From: Panax quinquefolius | Taxonomy: Eukaryota; Streptophyta; Magnoliopsida; Apiales; Araliaceae | Assembly (NCBI GenBank): GCA_020205615.1 | Contig: CM035164.1 | Coordinates: forward strand, 126,645,537-126,709,536 | Direction of reading: 5' to 3' | Length of the DNA: 64,000 nucleotides | In this document: positions 11,317 through 21,862 of the stretch, one piece after another | Numbering within the stretch: position 1 is the stretch's first letter | Layout of the letters: each line of letters starts with the position of its first letter | Position numbers and translations under genes: made by a program | The notes under the pieces: model-generated | What the model saw: only the letters and a program-made list of their open reading frames with translations | Database searches by the model: none | What the model was told of the DNA's origin: nothing

Positions 11317-11402
11317 AAACTTAGGTAGGTCATACTAGCGAAGGTATTCCCGTCTCTCCCCTCCTAGTACTATTCTCACATCTTAGCGGGGATCATATCC
11401 CC

Positions 11403-11415
11403 AAGCTCGATACCA
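11403..11415 (-). other. Element B1 primer-binding site
   Basis: On the minus strand TGGTATCGAGCTT lies two bases inside the LTR edge. It is close to TGGTATCAGAGC, the complement of the initiator tRNA-Met 3' end used by most plant elements. Confidence 0.75.
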
Positions 11416-11417
11416 AT

Positions 11418-11757
11418 TGTGGCGCCCCCAAAATTAGGTATACATCACCCATCTTGGGTAGTCGGATACATGGTATGTAATTTAAATACAACTTCTTAAT
11501 ATAAGCGTGTGGTATAATCTGACATAAAGCGTGAGTTTGAATACAAATATTATCTACTAGATATTATACAAACTCAAAAGGAGTCCTCATTACAATTATT
11601 ATCACACTATTTCACGAGAATAGTGAGGACTACTAATGCTATCCTCTGGACCATTACTCCGTTCCCGACTCGTCTCAAACTATGTTCTCATTTCACGAAG
11701 AGAACAATGAAAGAAAGGTTGAGCTCAACTAGCCCGAAGAAGAAATATTATGACTAA
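11418..11757 (-). repeat. Element B1 5' LTR, inner fragment
   Basis: Begins TGTGGCGCCCCC next to the PBS and runs until it is cut by element B2. The final five bases (ACTAA, 11753-11757) are the target duplication repeated at 21863-21867. The rest of the LTR continues at 21868. Confidence 0.85.
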
Positions 11758-12879
11758 TGTGGCGCCCCAAAAATAGGTATACATCACCCATCTTGGGTCG
11801 CCACTTACATGGTGCGTAATTTAAATACAACTTACTAACATAAGCTGGTATACAATACGACATAAAGCGTGAGTTTGAATACAAATATAAATCTACTAGA
11901 TATTATACAAACTCAAAAAGGAGTCCTCATTACAATTATTATCACACTATTTTTCACAGAATAGTGAGGACTACTAATGATATCTTAAGGACCATCACTC
12001 GTTTCCAGACTTCGTCAAATTTATATTCTCATTTCACAGAGAAAAAGTAAAAAGAAAGGGTGAGCTCAACTAGCCCAAAGAAGAAATATTATGACTAAGA
12101 TAATGCAGAATAAATTATCAATAGTCTTCAACAATGTTAAACCGATAAAATACAATAGACAACCGGTTTAATTGCGTGAATATACGCAATCCATTAAAAA
12201 GAAGCGAGAAAATAAAGTCTACTATCTTTTAGGTTTTAAAAGGTTTTCATCATCTTCATTATAATTTGAGACTCAAATTTTAATAAATATTCCACATCAT
12301 CGAATCACCCCTTACACTCTCGCCGAGGATATTCTTTAGTATCACGACCACAATTATTCATGCACTACACGGCGAGAATAGTTGTGTATTCATTAATGGT
12401 CATGATCATGCCAACAAGCTGTCCATCAATGCACTCACGGGCCCTTTGAGGATTTTTACCGCATCATTTGTAACATTACGGTCCATGATTACACCGAATA
12501 GTCTCTCGGTCATAATCATACCAAGTCCATCTATGCACTACCAGAAGCCACGAGATGACTTTCAACATAATATAAACATGAGGATGATGACAATGATATA
12601 AGAATTCAATAAAACAAGTTCAAGAATTAATTTATCTAGGAACCAATAACATCCAAATATCAACATGATCTTTGCTTTGTAGAGTAAAATTCAAGAATAT
12701 TGAGAAGAATATTTCCATGAAAGGATCTTTGGATAAAGCCTTGAAATATCGAGGATATTCCACTAATTTCATGGAGTATAGAAGTTAAAGTTTTAACCAA
12801 TTTGGGTATAATAAAGAATGGAATAACAAAAGAAATCACCATGCATGCGATATCGCCATACCGGAGTTATTCCAACAAA

Positions 12880-13200
12880 ATAATAAATAACGGAACCGTG
12901 TCCGGTAAAACGCACCCAAATGACGGATATTCAACAGAATAATAAAGAATGGAACCGGTCCGGCGTAAAAACACATGCACGAGGATGTTCCAATAGAATA
13001 ATAATAAAGAGCGGAACCCGGTTAAATTGTAAAAAACACATGCATGGATGTTCCAATGGAATGATAATAAAGATGGAACCGGTCAAAGGTGGAAAACACA
13101 GAGCAGGATGTTCCAATGTATATTAATAGAAGAATGTCACCAAGTATAGGTATTAAGCGGCGTATATCGAGTTATTCCAATGAAGAATAATAAGCAATGG
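12880..13200 (-). repeat. Leader tandem array, ~60-bp units with self-complementary ends
   Basis: Five to six imperfect units, each carrying GGAACCGGTCCGGCGTAAAA, ACACATGCATGAGGATG and TTCCAATAGAATAATAAAGA-like words. The GGAAC and GTTCC ends of neighbouring units can pair. It lies downstream of the TATA box, so it would be in the transcribed leader. Related arrays occur in all the chromovirus LTRs of the window. Confidence 0.75.
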
Positions 13201-13382
13201 AATAACAACAGTTCTCTTCATGAATAAGAAAGAATAACACCCCTTACTTTTGGTAGGAGATTGAATCTGCTTGATGTGAGGTGTAGTAACAAAATACTCT
13301 TCTTCTTTCTCTCTTATTCTCTATACTTTCTCTCTCTATAGCTTGAATGAATTAAGTAAAAAATATTGAAAGCACTAGGCCT

Positions 13383-13392
13383 CTATTTATAG
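13383..13392 (-). promoter_or_regulatory. LTR TATA box (B2 3' LTR)
   Basis: CTATAAATAG on the minus strand, followed by AGGCC. The same decamer occurs in every chromovirus-type LTR in the window, at the same place relative to the arrays. Confidence 0.7.
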
Positions 13393-13512
13393 AAGATTTT
13401 CTAGCTTAGCACCGCCATGTGAAAAGGCAAGTGGCTTGACGGTGATGATGTGAAAAGAAAAGTGGTTTGGCGCTTTTGTAATGTGAAACGACAAGTGGTT
13501 CGGACGCTCGTA

Positions 13513-13722
13513 AAGGTAATTACTATTGTGAAGGTAATTACTATTCACAAGGTAATTACTATTGATTGAAGGTAATTACTATTATGAAGGTAAAAATATC
13601 TATTGTGAAGGTAATTTACTATTCACAAAGGTAATTACTTATTGTGAAGGTAAATATTTATTGTGAAGGTAATTACTATTCACAAAGGTAATTACTATTG
13701 TGAAGGTAAATACTATCGTGAA
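13513..13722 (-). repeat. ~20-bp array upstream of the LTR TATA box (B2 3' LTR)
   Basis: About ten units of GGTAATTACTATT plus GTGAA or CACAAA in plus-strand reading. It lies 120-340 bp upstream of the TATA box, a plausible enhancer position. Unit number differs between LTR copies. Confidence 0.8.
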
Positions 13723-14394
13723 GAGACTCTTAGATGATGACATATGAGCCCCCATAAAATAATCAAACTTACCACAAATGTCTCATAATGGACTCTTTAT
13801 ATATCGTGAGGATTGAATCAATATTACCACAAATCATTTTATTTTTAATCAACACATATTTAATCTTTCAACAATTATTAATCATTTATAACTTGTCGTC
13901 TCAATTATCGATGTAATACTATAACATATTATATGAGGATGATCTTTGTGACAATAATTGAATCAATAATATAAGAGATGTGATGCAAAGAATTATTGTA
14001 GCAATAATTGAGCATAATTTGGTGACTTCTCACGTAAGCATCGATAATCAATACCGTGTGTTATTATGCAACCACGCATATTCTCGTACTTTTACCACCG
14101 GGTAGTTCAACAGGTTTTAATGGTAACACCTCCGCCAGTTATTTTTTATAAAATATTTTTGTCGTTTTCTCAATCGAAATAATAATTACATTGTGGGGTC
14201 CACCAATGATTGAGTAGTTGTACGAATATTCCTAACAAAAGAATATTCCAGAACCAAACGAATATTTTATAACAACTTGCATACTTTTGCAAAATTTATA
14301 AATATTACCCACAACTATAACATTATATCAAATTTATTCCATAATAATATTTATAGAAAAATTCATCTTTATTTATAAAAGTTGGGGTCTTACA

Positions 14395-15980
14395 ACCTCC
14401 CCTTCTTATGAAATTTAGCCCTCGAAATTAGGGTGCGATACTGGTATGTCAAGAAGTAAGGATACCTTGATTTCATTTGATTCTAACTCCCAAGTCATTT
14501 CCTCAACATCGTGGTTCCTCCACAAAACTTTGACTTGAGGTATAACCTTGGAGCGTAGAATATGTTCCTTCTTATCCAAGATTTGAGCAGGGAACCTCTT
14601 CATACGTCAAATCTTCCGCTATTTCGTCCGGTTCTAACTCAATAATATGGTTCGGGTCTTTCACATATTTACGTAACATGGATATGTGAAAAACGTTATG
14701 AACACGAGACATATTTGGCGGTAGAAAGCGAGTCTATAAAGCCACAATTCCTACTCGATCGAGGATTAAAATGGACCAGATGAATCGAGGATTGAGTTTT
14801 CCTCTCTTTCCAAATCTTGTAACTCCTTTCCATGGAGCAACTCTTAACAACACATGATCTCCTATATCGAATTCCACGTCCTTTCGATGAAGATCAAAGA
14901 TAACTCTTTTATCGATTTTGTGAGGTTTTTATACGTTGTCGGATCGTTTGAATCTTTTCCGTAGTCATCACGTACCAACTCCGGTCCCAACAACGTTGCT
15001 TCACCCACCTCATCCCAAATCTTGGAAGCGACACTTTCTTCCATACAACGCTTGAATGGAGCCATGCCAATACTTGCTTGATAAGCTGTTGTTGTAGGAA
15101 AACTCCACCAATGGTAAGAACTTGTCCCAACTCCCTTGAAATCAAGGACACGAGTCTTAATAGATCTTCAAGAGTTTGAATAGTCCTCTCCGATTGTCCG
15201 TCCGTCGAGGATGATATGCCGAAAGCTAAATCGTGAAGTCTGTGCCCATAGCTTTTTGCAAACTAACCCAAAATCGTGAAGTGAATCTTGGGTCTCGATC
15301 GGGAAACTATGGATCTTAGGCATACCATGCGATCTTTACAATCTTGTTTATGTACATACGAGCAAGGCGTTCAAGTGTATAAGTTTCTCGTATCAGAAGA
15401 AATGAGCGGACTTGGTCAATCTATCAACAATGACCCAAATCGCATCAATGCCTTGAGAAACCTTAGGAAGGCCGGTGCTTGAAATCCATGGTAATGTGCT
15501 CCCACTTCCATTCGGAATTTCAAGTGGTTGCAATGGACCTTTTGGTACTTGATGCTCGCTTTAACTCGTTGACAAGTTAGACACCTTGAGATAAGCAAGC
15601 GCTATCTCTCTCTTCGTATTGCTCCACCCAAATGTATGATGAATATCATGATACATTTTGGTACTCCCTGAGATGGATTGCAAATGGTGTGTTATGCGCC
15701 TCCATCATGATATTATACTTTAAATCGGGGTCGTTAGGAACACAAAGTGCGGAGTTGACTCAAGTATTCCTTCTTCATCGATTCTTGCTTGGATAGCACC
15801 TTCTTGCACTTTCTTCCTCATACGCATCGACTCGGTTTGTAGCCAAGCGACTTTAACTTTATCGATTAAAGTCGGTTCTACTCGTATACTCGCTTATCAT
15901 CACATGCGTCCCTCGAGTCTTTAACTCTATCTCCATCATTTGCAAGTCACACAAAATGGGCCTTTGCGTTGACAATATCT
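14395..15980 (-). pseudogene. Element B2 integrase and chromodomain remnant
   Basis: Next to the PPT, the frame 14603-14415 encodes the chromodomain core (VIPQVKVLWRNHDVEEMTWE), which in chromoviruses guides integration toward chromatin marks. Leftover IN pieces follow to the right: [16 protein letters not shown] near 15000, and a zinc or core region with VLISRCLTCQRVKASIKYQK near 15560-15600 (CLTC is part of the HHCC finger). The same order is seen in B3 at 38851-40306. Many stops and shifts interrupt it, and in several places the B3 copy reads through with one base added or removed. Confidence 0.75.
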
Positions 15981-17200
15981 TTTCGTGCTTGCATATGATT
16001 TTCTACTCAATCGTCGGCTACCACGTTCGCTTTTCCAGGATGGTATTGGATGGTATGATCATAATCTTTCAGCAGATTCTAGCCAACGTCGTTGTCGCAT
16101 GTTGAGTTACTTTTGAGTGAAGAAATATTTGAGGCTTTTATGATCCAGTAAAGATCTCCACTTTCTCCCCATACAAGTAATGCCTCCAATTTTAAGTGCA
16201 AAAGACAATGTTTGCTAACTCTAGATCATGAGTAGGATAATTCCTCTCATATTCTTTGAGTTGTCATGAGGCATAAAGCTATAACTTTTCCATGTTGCAT
16301 GAGAACACATCCCAATCCTTTGCCCGAAGCATCTTTATAGATGACAAATCCCTCCGAGCAAATGGTATTGTCCGAACATGTCTTTGAAATAAGTCTCCTC
16401 TTGAGTTCTTGAAAACTCTTCTCACATTCTTCGCTCCAATAGAACTTTGTATCTTTCCGAGTCAATTTGAGTCGATGGAGTAGCGATTCGAGAAAATCCT
16501 TCCACGAATCTCCGATAATAACCAAATTTAAACCGAGAAAGCTACGTGCCTTGATCATCGATTTAGGTTGTTCCGACTTTGAATAGCTTCAATCTTTCTT
16601 TGGGTCAGCGGATATTCCATGACTTGATACCACGTGCCCAAGGAATGCTACTTCTTGACGCCGAACTCACATTTCTTCAACTTGGCATAAAGCTTACATT
16701 CACGAAGCTTTTGGAGTGTCGACCTCAAGTGTTGCTCATGATCTTCACGGCTTTTGGAATAAATAAGGATGTCATCAATAAAGACGACCACAAAGTGATC
16801 TAAATATTCCTTGAATACTCGGTTCATCATATCCATGAAGGCGGCGGGAGCATTAGTCAATCAAAGGACATGACTAGAGAATTCATAATGCCCGTCTTAG
16901 GAGTTAAAAAAAAGTCTTTGGAATGTCAACGGTTCTAATCTTCAATTGGTGATATCCTAACGAAGATCAATCTTTGAAAAGAATTTGGCTCCTTGAAAGC
17001 CGGGTCAAACAGGTCATCAATACGTGGCAATGGATACCTATTTTGATGGTGACATGATTCAACTCCCGATAATCAATACAAAGTCGCATACTCCCATCTT
17101 TTCTTCTTCACGAATAGAGCAGAGAGCACCCCCGAGGAGAAGTACTAGGGACGAATAAAGCGATGTCTAACAATTCCTGCAGTTGGGTCTTTAACTCTCG
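15981..17200 (-). pseudogene. Element B2 RT and RNase H remnant
   Basis: Frame 16860-16648 carries [18 protein letters not shown] and the catalytic [14 protein letters not shown] of RT. Frame 16558-16247 carries the RT thumb end and the RNase H start ([20 protein letters not shown]). The first acidic residue is displaced, since SDAS in B3 reads KDAS here. The RT fingers (16880-17150) repeat B1's VKKKDG and YREL blocks in broken frames. RNase H continues into 16000-16240 without an open frame. This copy is not functional as written. Confidence 0.78.
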
Positions 17201-19061
17201 AAGTTCAATAGAGCCATTCGATATGGGGCTTTGGAAATAGGTTTTGTACCGGGTTCAAAGGTCGATACAAAATTCAATTTCACGCCCGAGGGTAGGTAGG
17301 CCAGAAGTTCTTGGGAATCGTCGGGAAATTTATTAACAATAGAAATATCGTTCAAAAGCGGCGTATTTTTGTTTAAATCGTGACATGAGCTAAGAAAGCT
17401 TGACATCCATTTTTAATAAAGCGAATAGCTTTATGGCTTGAGATGACCGTGATTGATTTTAATGGTTTGGTCGTTTGAATTAGCATAATAGGTTGATTAG
17501 GAATATGAAAGCTAACAACCTTACGAAAACAATCAATTTTTGCATGATAAGTAGTTAACCAATCAATCCTAGAATCACGTCAAATGCAAGTATTTTTAAT
17601 GAAATAAGATCGACGAGGTAATGTGAGGGTACCGATTTGAACCAAACAAGACTTATAAGCAGTGGATGTAATGAAAGTTTCTCCCAACGGAGTTTCCACA
17701 GATAAGTCAAAGTCTAATTTCTCCGAGTCAAATTTAATCGATGAGTGCAAGTAGGAGAAATAAAAGAATGGGTAGAACCCAGTATCAAATAAAGTATAGA
17801 CTTCATTAGAGTTTATGATAAGCTTACCGTGATGTGACCTCATTCGGGTTCCTTGCTCTCTGGGAGGTCACAACAAACGCTCTCCCTTGCACTACTGGGT
17901 TTTGGATTTTCCGGGACTGACTTTTTAGTGCCTCCATCCTATTGAATTTGTCTTGAGAAATGACAAAATCGAGCTAAGTGACCTTCTCTTTCACAATTAT
18001 AACATGCTTTGGATGGCATGACGCAGATTTAGACCGATGTGTCCCTCTCCTCCGTATTTGAAGCATATGATAGGTGGTCTTTCTCCTTCCTTAACAACAA
18101 CAGTCTTTGGTCTTGACGTCTTTCCATCATTGTTGAATCTCCTTTTCTTGAAATGTCCATTCTTATTGTTTTGGCCTACGATTACCACCGAAGTGGTTAC
18201 CATTTACGGCCCGTTGATTCCTCCACGCTTGTTGTCACCGCTTGATGACTACTCTACCATTTTGGTATTATAATTTTGCCGTACCGCTCTCTTTTAGTTG
18301 CGTTGACTCATTATCGCGCTCCACTAATCGAGCCCTTTTACAACATCTTAATACAAACACAGGTTTATGAGAAATAAGATGTTGGCGTATCTCGACTTCA
18401 AACCTCTTAAAAACATTCGTGTCATTCTCTCTTCATTATCCACCAAGTGGGACTTGAAACCGTGATAACTCGCAAATTTTGCCTCGTATTGCGACACGGT
18501 CATATTGTTTTGTTCCAACTTGATAAACTCCACCTCCTTCACGTATGGCGAATACTTTCGGGAAAGTATTTGTCGTTGAACGACTCTGGAACTTCTCCCA
18601 AGATATCTTGATGCAATGAGTTGAGTCGTTTTACCGATTCCCACCGATGTCTGCCTCTCCACGCAACATTAAAGGCGTGAAAGGAACCTTTTGCTCCTCG
18701 GAGCATCCATGACATCAAATATCTTGGTAATCTGCTTTATCCATGCTTCCGCAGCGGAAGTGGTTTTGGCTCTCCCTTAAACTCCGGTGGTCCCGGCTCC
18801 TTGAATTGTTTAGTGGTGACCGCCGAGAGTTTTCCGTGTTTCCACCTACGTTTTTGGGCGAGGAGTCGCTCTCTCGCTTTGTTGTTGCATAAATTGCATA
18901 AAGCCTCTGAACATTTGATCATTCATCATTTGGTCGGTGTTGTTTGTTTACGTGAGGATTATCGCCTTCGATGCACATTAACACGATTATTGATATGTGG
19001 TGAATCAAGCGATCGCTGCGCTCCATTCTTTATTCTCAACATTCTCGGATGTCATTTTTGA
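17201..19061 (-). pseudogene. Element B2 gag and protease remnant
   Basis: Frame 17843-17580 contains the protease core LFDTG and the LSVETPLGETFITST block. Frame 18203-17997 covers the zinc-knuckle region: the first knuckle reads CFKYG (second Cys replaced by Tyr), and the second still reads CYNC by codon inspection. Frame 18662-18348 is the Gag core (KEVEFIKLEQNNMTVSQYEA). Frame 18922-18737 is a rearranged reading of the Gag N-terminus. The Gag start would be near 19050 by comparison with the B3 ATG at 35661. Confidence 0.75.
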
Positions 19062-19222
19062 GATCATCGCCACAAAACAAAAGGTTAATTGACATGTAAC
19101 AAATTATCCTATCTTGACCAACCAATAAAATAGCACATAAACTTAGGTAGGTCATACTAGCGAAGGTATTCCCCGTCTCCCCTCCTAGTACTATTCTCAC
19201 ATCTTAGCGAGGATCATATCCT

Positions 19223-19235
19223 AAGCTCGATACCA
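19223..19235 (-). other. Element B2 primer-binding site
   Basis: TGGTATCGAGCTT on the minus strand, two bases inside the 5' LTR edge. It is an initiator tRNA-Met type PBS. Confidence 0.75.
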
Positions 19236-20840
19236 ACTGTGGCGCCCCAAAAATAGGTATACATCACCCATCTTGGATCGCCACTTACATGGTACAGAAT
19301 TTAAATACAACTTACTTAACAAGCGTCGTGTACAATACGACATAAAGCGTGAGTTTGAATACAAATATAAATCTACTAGATATTATACAAACTCAAAAAG
19401 GAGTCCTCATTACAATTATTATCACACTATTTCACGAATAGTGAGGACTACTAATGCTATCTTCAGGACCATCACTCGTTTCCCGACTCGTCCCGGCTAT
19501 ATTCTCATTTCACTGAAGAGAACGGTAAAAAGAAAGGGTGAGCTCAACTAGCCCAAGAAGAAATATTATGACTAAGATAATGCGAGAATAAATTATCAAT
19601 AGTCTTCAACAATGTTAAACCGATAAAATACAATAGACAACCGGTTTAATTGCGGTGAATATGCAATCCATTAAAAGAGTCAAGCAAAAATAAAGTCTAC
19701 TATCTTTTAGGTTTTAAAGGTTTTCATCTTTATTATATTTGAGACTCAAACTTTAATAAATATTCCACATCATCGAATCACCCACACTTTACTACGGCCG
19801 AGGATATTCTTTAGTATCACGACCACAATTATTCATTCACTACGGCCAAGAATAGTTGTGTATTCATTAATGGTCATGATCATGCCAACAATCATCCATC
19901 AATGCACTACGGGCCCACCGAGGATTTTTACCGCATCATTTGTAACATTACGATTCATGATTATTACGAGAATAGTCTCTGGTCATAATCATACCAAGTC
20001 CATCTATGCACTACAGGTGCCTGATGACTTTCAACATAATATAAACATGAGGATGATGACAATGATATAAGAATTCAATAAAATAAGTTCAAGAATTAAT
20101 TTATCTAGGAACCAATAACTTCCAAATCATCAACATGATCTTGCTTTGTAGAGTAAAATTCAAGAATCTTGAGAAGAATATTTCCATGAAAGGATCTTTG
20201 GATGAAGCCGCAAATATCGAGGATATTCCACTAATTTCATGGAGTATAGAAGTCAAAGTTTTAACCAACTGGGTATAATAAAGAATGGAATAACAAAAGA
20301 AATCACCGTAAATGCGATAGGCCATGCATACGACGAGTTATTCAACAAAATAATAAATAACGGAACCGGTCCGCCGTAAACATGCCAAGCGAGGATATTC
20401 CAACAGAATAATAAAGAATGGAACCGGTCCGGCGTAAAACACACGCAGACGTGATGTTCAATAGAATAATAATAAAAGAGCGGAACCGGTCCGTGTGTAA
20501 AACACATGCATGAGGATGTTCCAGCAGAATGATAATAAAGATGGAACCGGTTAGATGTAAAACACATGACGACGGATGTTCCAATGAGAATAATAGAAGA
20601 ATGTCACAAGTATAGGGTAAACACAGCGTAAGCAAAGTTATTCCAACAGAATAATAAGCAATGGAATAACAACAGTTCTCTTCATGAATAAGAAAGAATA
20701 ACACCCCTTACTTTTGGTAGGAGATTGAATATCTATGACGGTGTAGTAACAAAATACTCTTCTTCTTTCTCTCTTATTCTCTATATTTTCTCTCTCTATA
20801 GCTTGAATGAATTAAGTGAAAATAATGAAGCACTAGGCCT

Positions 20841-20850
20841 CTATTTATAG
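20841..20850 (-). promoter_or_regulatory. LTR TATA box (B2 5' LTR)
   Basis: CTATAAATAG on the minus strand. This is the copy that would drive B2's genomic transcript. The upstream array starts about 125 bp away. Confidence 0.72.
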
Positions 20851-20973
20851 AAGATTTCTAGCTTAGCACTTTTGCCGTGTGAAAAGGCGAGTGGCTTGAC
20901 ATTTGATGATGTGAAAAAAGAAAAGTGGTTTGGCGCTTCATAATGTGAAGCGACAAGTGGTTCGGCCTTTGGT

Positions 20974-21190
20974 AAAGGTAATTACTATTGTGAAGGTAAT
21001 TACTATTCACAAGGGTAATTACTATTCGACGAAGGTAATTACTATGTGATTAAGGTAAATACTATTGAATGAAGGTAATTACTATTCACAAAGGTAATTA
21101 CTATTATTGAAGGTAATCTTTATCGACGAAGGTAATTACTATTCACAAAGGTAATTACTATTATTGCGAAGGTAAATCTCTATTGTGAAG
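20974..21190 (-). repeat. ~20-bp array upstream of the TATA box (B2 5' LTR)
   Basis: About ten GGTAATTACTATT units. The order of spacers (GTGAA, CACAAA) largely matches the 3' LTR array, which fits a recent common origin. Confidence 0.8.
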
Positions 21191-21862
21191 AGACTCTTAG
21201 ATGATGACATATGAAAGCCCCCATAAAATAATCAAACTTACCACAAATGTCTCATAATGAGACTCTTTATATACATCAAGGATTGAATCAATATTACCAC
21301 AAATCATTTTATTTTTAATCAACACATATTTAATCTTTCAACAATTATTAATCATTTATAACTTGTCGTCTCAATTATTGATTTAATACTATAACATATT
21401 ATCTGAGATGATCTTTGTGACAATAATTGAATCATTAATATAAGAGATATGATGCATCAATTCTTTGTAGTAATAATTGAGCATATATGAGTGACTTCTC
21501 ACGTAAGCATCGATAATCAATCCGTGTGCTTTATTATGCAACCACGCCAGTATTCGTACTTTTACCATAGGGTAGTTCAACAGCTTTTAACGGTAACACC
21601 TCGCCGTTATTTTTATAAAATATTTTTGTCGTTTTCTCAATCCGACAATAATTACATTAATGGGGTCCACCAATGATTGAGCCATTTACGAATATTCCTA
21701 ACAAAAAAAAATATTCCCCGACCAAACGAATATTTTATAACAACTTGCATACTTTGCAAAATTTATAAATATTACCCACAACTATAACATTATATCAAAT
21801 TTATTCCATAATAATATTTATAGAAAAATTCATCTTTATTTATAAAAGTTGGGATCTTTACA

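Larger units (their letters stand above)
11758..14394 (-). repeat. Element B2 3' LTR (2637 bp)
   Basis: Edges TGTGGCGCCCC and GGGGTCTTACA in plus-strand reading, followed by the PPT complement ACCTCCCCTTCTT. It contains a ~60-bp leader repeat array (12880-13200), the TATA box (13383-13392) and an upstream ~20-bp array (13513-13722). Open frames inside it are repeat translations, not genes. Confidence 0.9.
11758..21862 (-). mobile_element. Element B2: full-length chromovirus with both LTRs, minus strand
   Basis: 3' LTR 11758-14394, internal region 14395-19237, 5' LTR 19238-21862. The perfect 5-bp target duplication ACTAA flanks it (11753-11757 and 21863-21867), and removing B2 restores B1's LTR (ATGACTAAGATAATG). 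The two LTRs (2637 and 2625 bp) are very similar apart from small indels at C/G-containing sites, which suggests a recent insertion. The internal coding region (IN-chromodomain, RNase H, RT, PR, gag from left to right) matches B3 but is broken in many places. Confidence 0.92.
19238..21862 (-). repeat. Element B2 5' LTR (2625 bp)
   Basis: Starts TGTGGCGCCCC and ends at TTACA in plus-strand reading. It has the same internal layout as the 3' LTR: leader array 20330-20660, TATA 20841-20850, upstream array 20974-21190. Open frames such as 20253-20704 translate the leader array and are not genes. Confidence 0.9.

Noticed and set aside
13513..13722. CRISPR-like short repeats
   Set aside because: Units are contiguous ~20-bp tandem repeats without unique spacers, inside a plant LTR. 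Not a CRISPR array.
20253..20704. Overlapping minus-strand open frames rich in Cys, Phe, His and Leu, also at 22558-23100, 42284-42571 and 53210-53754
   Set aside because: They translate the ~60-bp leader array, so residues repeat every ~20 codons in all frames. No protein family resemblance; not genes.
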